From Hymenobacter glacialis (lineage in GTDB: Bacteria; Bacteroidota; Bacteroidia; Cytophagales; Hymenobacteraceae): 64,000 nucleotides of DNA. Position 1 is the stretch's first letter; each line of letters opens with the position of its first letter. Positions 63,069-64,000 of this stretch are shown here, piece after piece. A program made the position numbers and the translations under genes. The notes beneath the pieces are model-generated. The model did not search any database and had not been told where the DNA came from. It was given only the letters and a program-made list of their open reading frames with translations. The stretch spans positions 124,001-188,000 of the forward strand of contig NZ_MDZC01000057.1 of assembly GCF_001816165.1 (NCBI RefSeq). The letters are read 5' to 3'.

Positions 63069-64000
63069 TTACTGAACAAGCGAATGAGAAGCGGCAGCCA
63101 CCGGCACGGACGCCGCCGCCGGTTGCCCGGCGCGTTGGGCGCGCATGAGCAGCAGATAAACACCCCCCGAAACCAGGAAGCCCACAAACCACGCGTAGTT
63201 GTACACCGCCACCAGGCCGGGCCACACCGTGCCTTTGTCGAGCACGCCGATGGCCGTGAGGAAGCCCGGCACGTTGGGCAGAATGCCGACCACCAGCGCC
63301 ACGAGGGCCGCGATATTGAAACCATTGCGGTAGGCGTAGCGGCCGGTGTACTGGTAGAGGTCGGGCACGTCGAGGTGCTGCTTGCGAATGAGGTAGTAAT
63401 CGGCAATCATGATGCCGCCGATGGGACCCAGCAGCCCCGAATAGCCCACCAGCCAGGTAAAAATATAGCCCGAAGGGTCGGCAATGAGCTTCCAGGGGAA
63501 GATGAGCACGCCGAGCACGCCGGTGATGTAGCCGCCCATCTTGAAGCTGATGCGGGTGGGCGAGAAGTTGGCGAAGTCGTTGGCCGGGCTCACGATGTTG
63601 GCCGCAATGTTGGTGGCCAGCGTGCTCAGGGCCACGGCCAGCATGGCCCCGCTCACCAGCAGCCGGCTCTCAAACTTGGCCGCCAGCACCACCGGGTCCC
63701 AAATGGTTTTGCCATAGATGACGAACGTGGCCGAGGTCACGACCACGCCTACGAAGGAAAACAAGGTCATGGATGTGGGCAGCCCGATGGCCTGGCCCAT
63801 CTGCTGGGCGCGCTGGCTGGTAGCGTAGCGCGTGAAGTCCGGAATGTTGAGCGAGAGCGTGGCCCAAAACCCCACCATGCCCGTGAGCGAGGGAAAGAAA
63901 AACGCCCAAAACGCCGCACTGGTCGTGAATTTGCTCGGCTGTGCCAATATCGGCCCCAGCCCGTTGCCCGCCGCTATGGCCCACCACAGCAGCGCCACCG
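63069..64000 (-). CDS. NCS1-family nucleobase/hydantoin permease (partial)
   Basis: The C-terminal 309 or more residues of a 12-helix NCS1 symporter, which imports purines, pyrimidines, allantoin or hydantoin with H+ or Na+. ATLSLNIPDFTRYATSQRAQ (SLNIxDFSRY is the family hallmark), NIAANIVSPANDFANFSP and GPIGGIMIADYYLIRKQHLD are clear. The window end cuts off the N-terminus. Confidence 0.92.
   Translation of the reverse strand, partial: VALLWWAIAAGNGLGPILAQPSKFTTSAAFWAFFFPSLTGMVGFWATLSLNIPDFTRYATSQRAQQMGQAIGLPTSMTLFSFVGVVVTSATFVIYGKTIWDPVVLAAKFESRLLVSGAMLAVALSTLATNIAANIVSPANDFANFSPTRISFKMGGYITGVLGVLIFPWKLIADPSGYIFTWLVGYSGLLGPIGGIMIADYYLIRKQHLDVPDLYQYTGRYAYRNGFNIAALVALVVGILPNVPGFLTAIGVLDKGTVWPGLVAVYNYAWFVGFLVSGGVYLLLMRAQRAGQPAAASVPVAAASHSLVQ

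Overview
The window looks like chromosomal DNA of a GC-rich member of the Bacteroidota, most probably Hymenobacter or a close relative in the Cytophagales. Supporting signs seen in the sequence are TAnnTTTG-type promoter boxes, a lack of obvious Shine-Dalgarno sequences, secreted nucleases that look like type IX secretion substrates, a DAHP synthase fused to chorismate mutase, and a dispersed family of STAS-like proteins. The genus call is inference; I could not run a search.

Layout. 1-7.7 kb: small proteins, an Hsp20-like protein, a BamA/TamA-like outer-membrane protein, a GT-C glycosyltransferase that seems to carry two compensating frameshifts, and an overlapping pair of an RsbQ-like hydrolase and a PAS histidine kinase. 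7.9-12.8 kb: hemW, two hydrolase-type enzymes, a small outer-membrane protein and rplU-rpmA. 12.8-17.8 kb: the class I ribonucleotide reductase genes nrdB and nrdA, separated by a GIY-YIG nuclease flanked by long palindromic repeats, with a pair of inverted DnaA boxes upstream. 17.8-31.8 kb: accessory genes, including a DUF433/DUF5615 toxin-antitoxin-like pair with a damaged toxin, STAS-like proteins, a Na+/H+ antiporter, a secreted nuclease, a TPM-domain protein, acetyltransferases and a LacI regulator. 31.9-38.4 kb: a second secreted nuclease, lysA, a DinB protein and an old-yellow-enzyme.

38.4-43.1 kb is the most interesting part. It is an aromatic amino-acid operon (pheA, a class I aminotransferase, tyrA, DAHP synthase-chorismate mutase). 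Its 410-nt leader holds two successive, related Phe/Tyr-rich leader peptides. Each is followed by its own intrinsic terminator and a competing antiterminator pairing, which makes a tandem ribosome-stalling attenuator.

43.3-51.5 kb: Hsp20, an M13 peptidase destroyed by an internal deletion, a BlaI/M56 sensor-repressor pair with visible operator dyads, an MFS exporter between two STAS-like paralogues, and a hydrolase without its nucleophile. 51.6-57.7 kb: an initiator tRNA, hypothetical genes, a katG relic, a methyltransferase and a class II UvrA. 57.7-60.4 kb is an AT-richer stretch with a signal-peptide stub, a di-haem cytochrome c peroxidase and an IS1-like remnant. The window closes with hemA, msrB, a small protein and an NCS1 permease cut by the window end.

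Two themes recur. Long, perfectly matched palindromes of the GTCATGCTGAGC...GAAGCATCTC type fill intergenic gaps, including gaps inside operons, and one supplies the C-terminal residues of the aminotransferase. Several genes are broken by deletion or frameshift (M13 peptidase, katG, the DUF5615 toxin, the glycosyltransferase, the M56 tail, a protein near 61.9 kb and the IS remnant). Some of the single-base shifts could be assembly errors; the large deletions could not.
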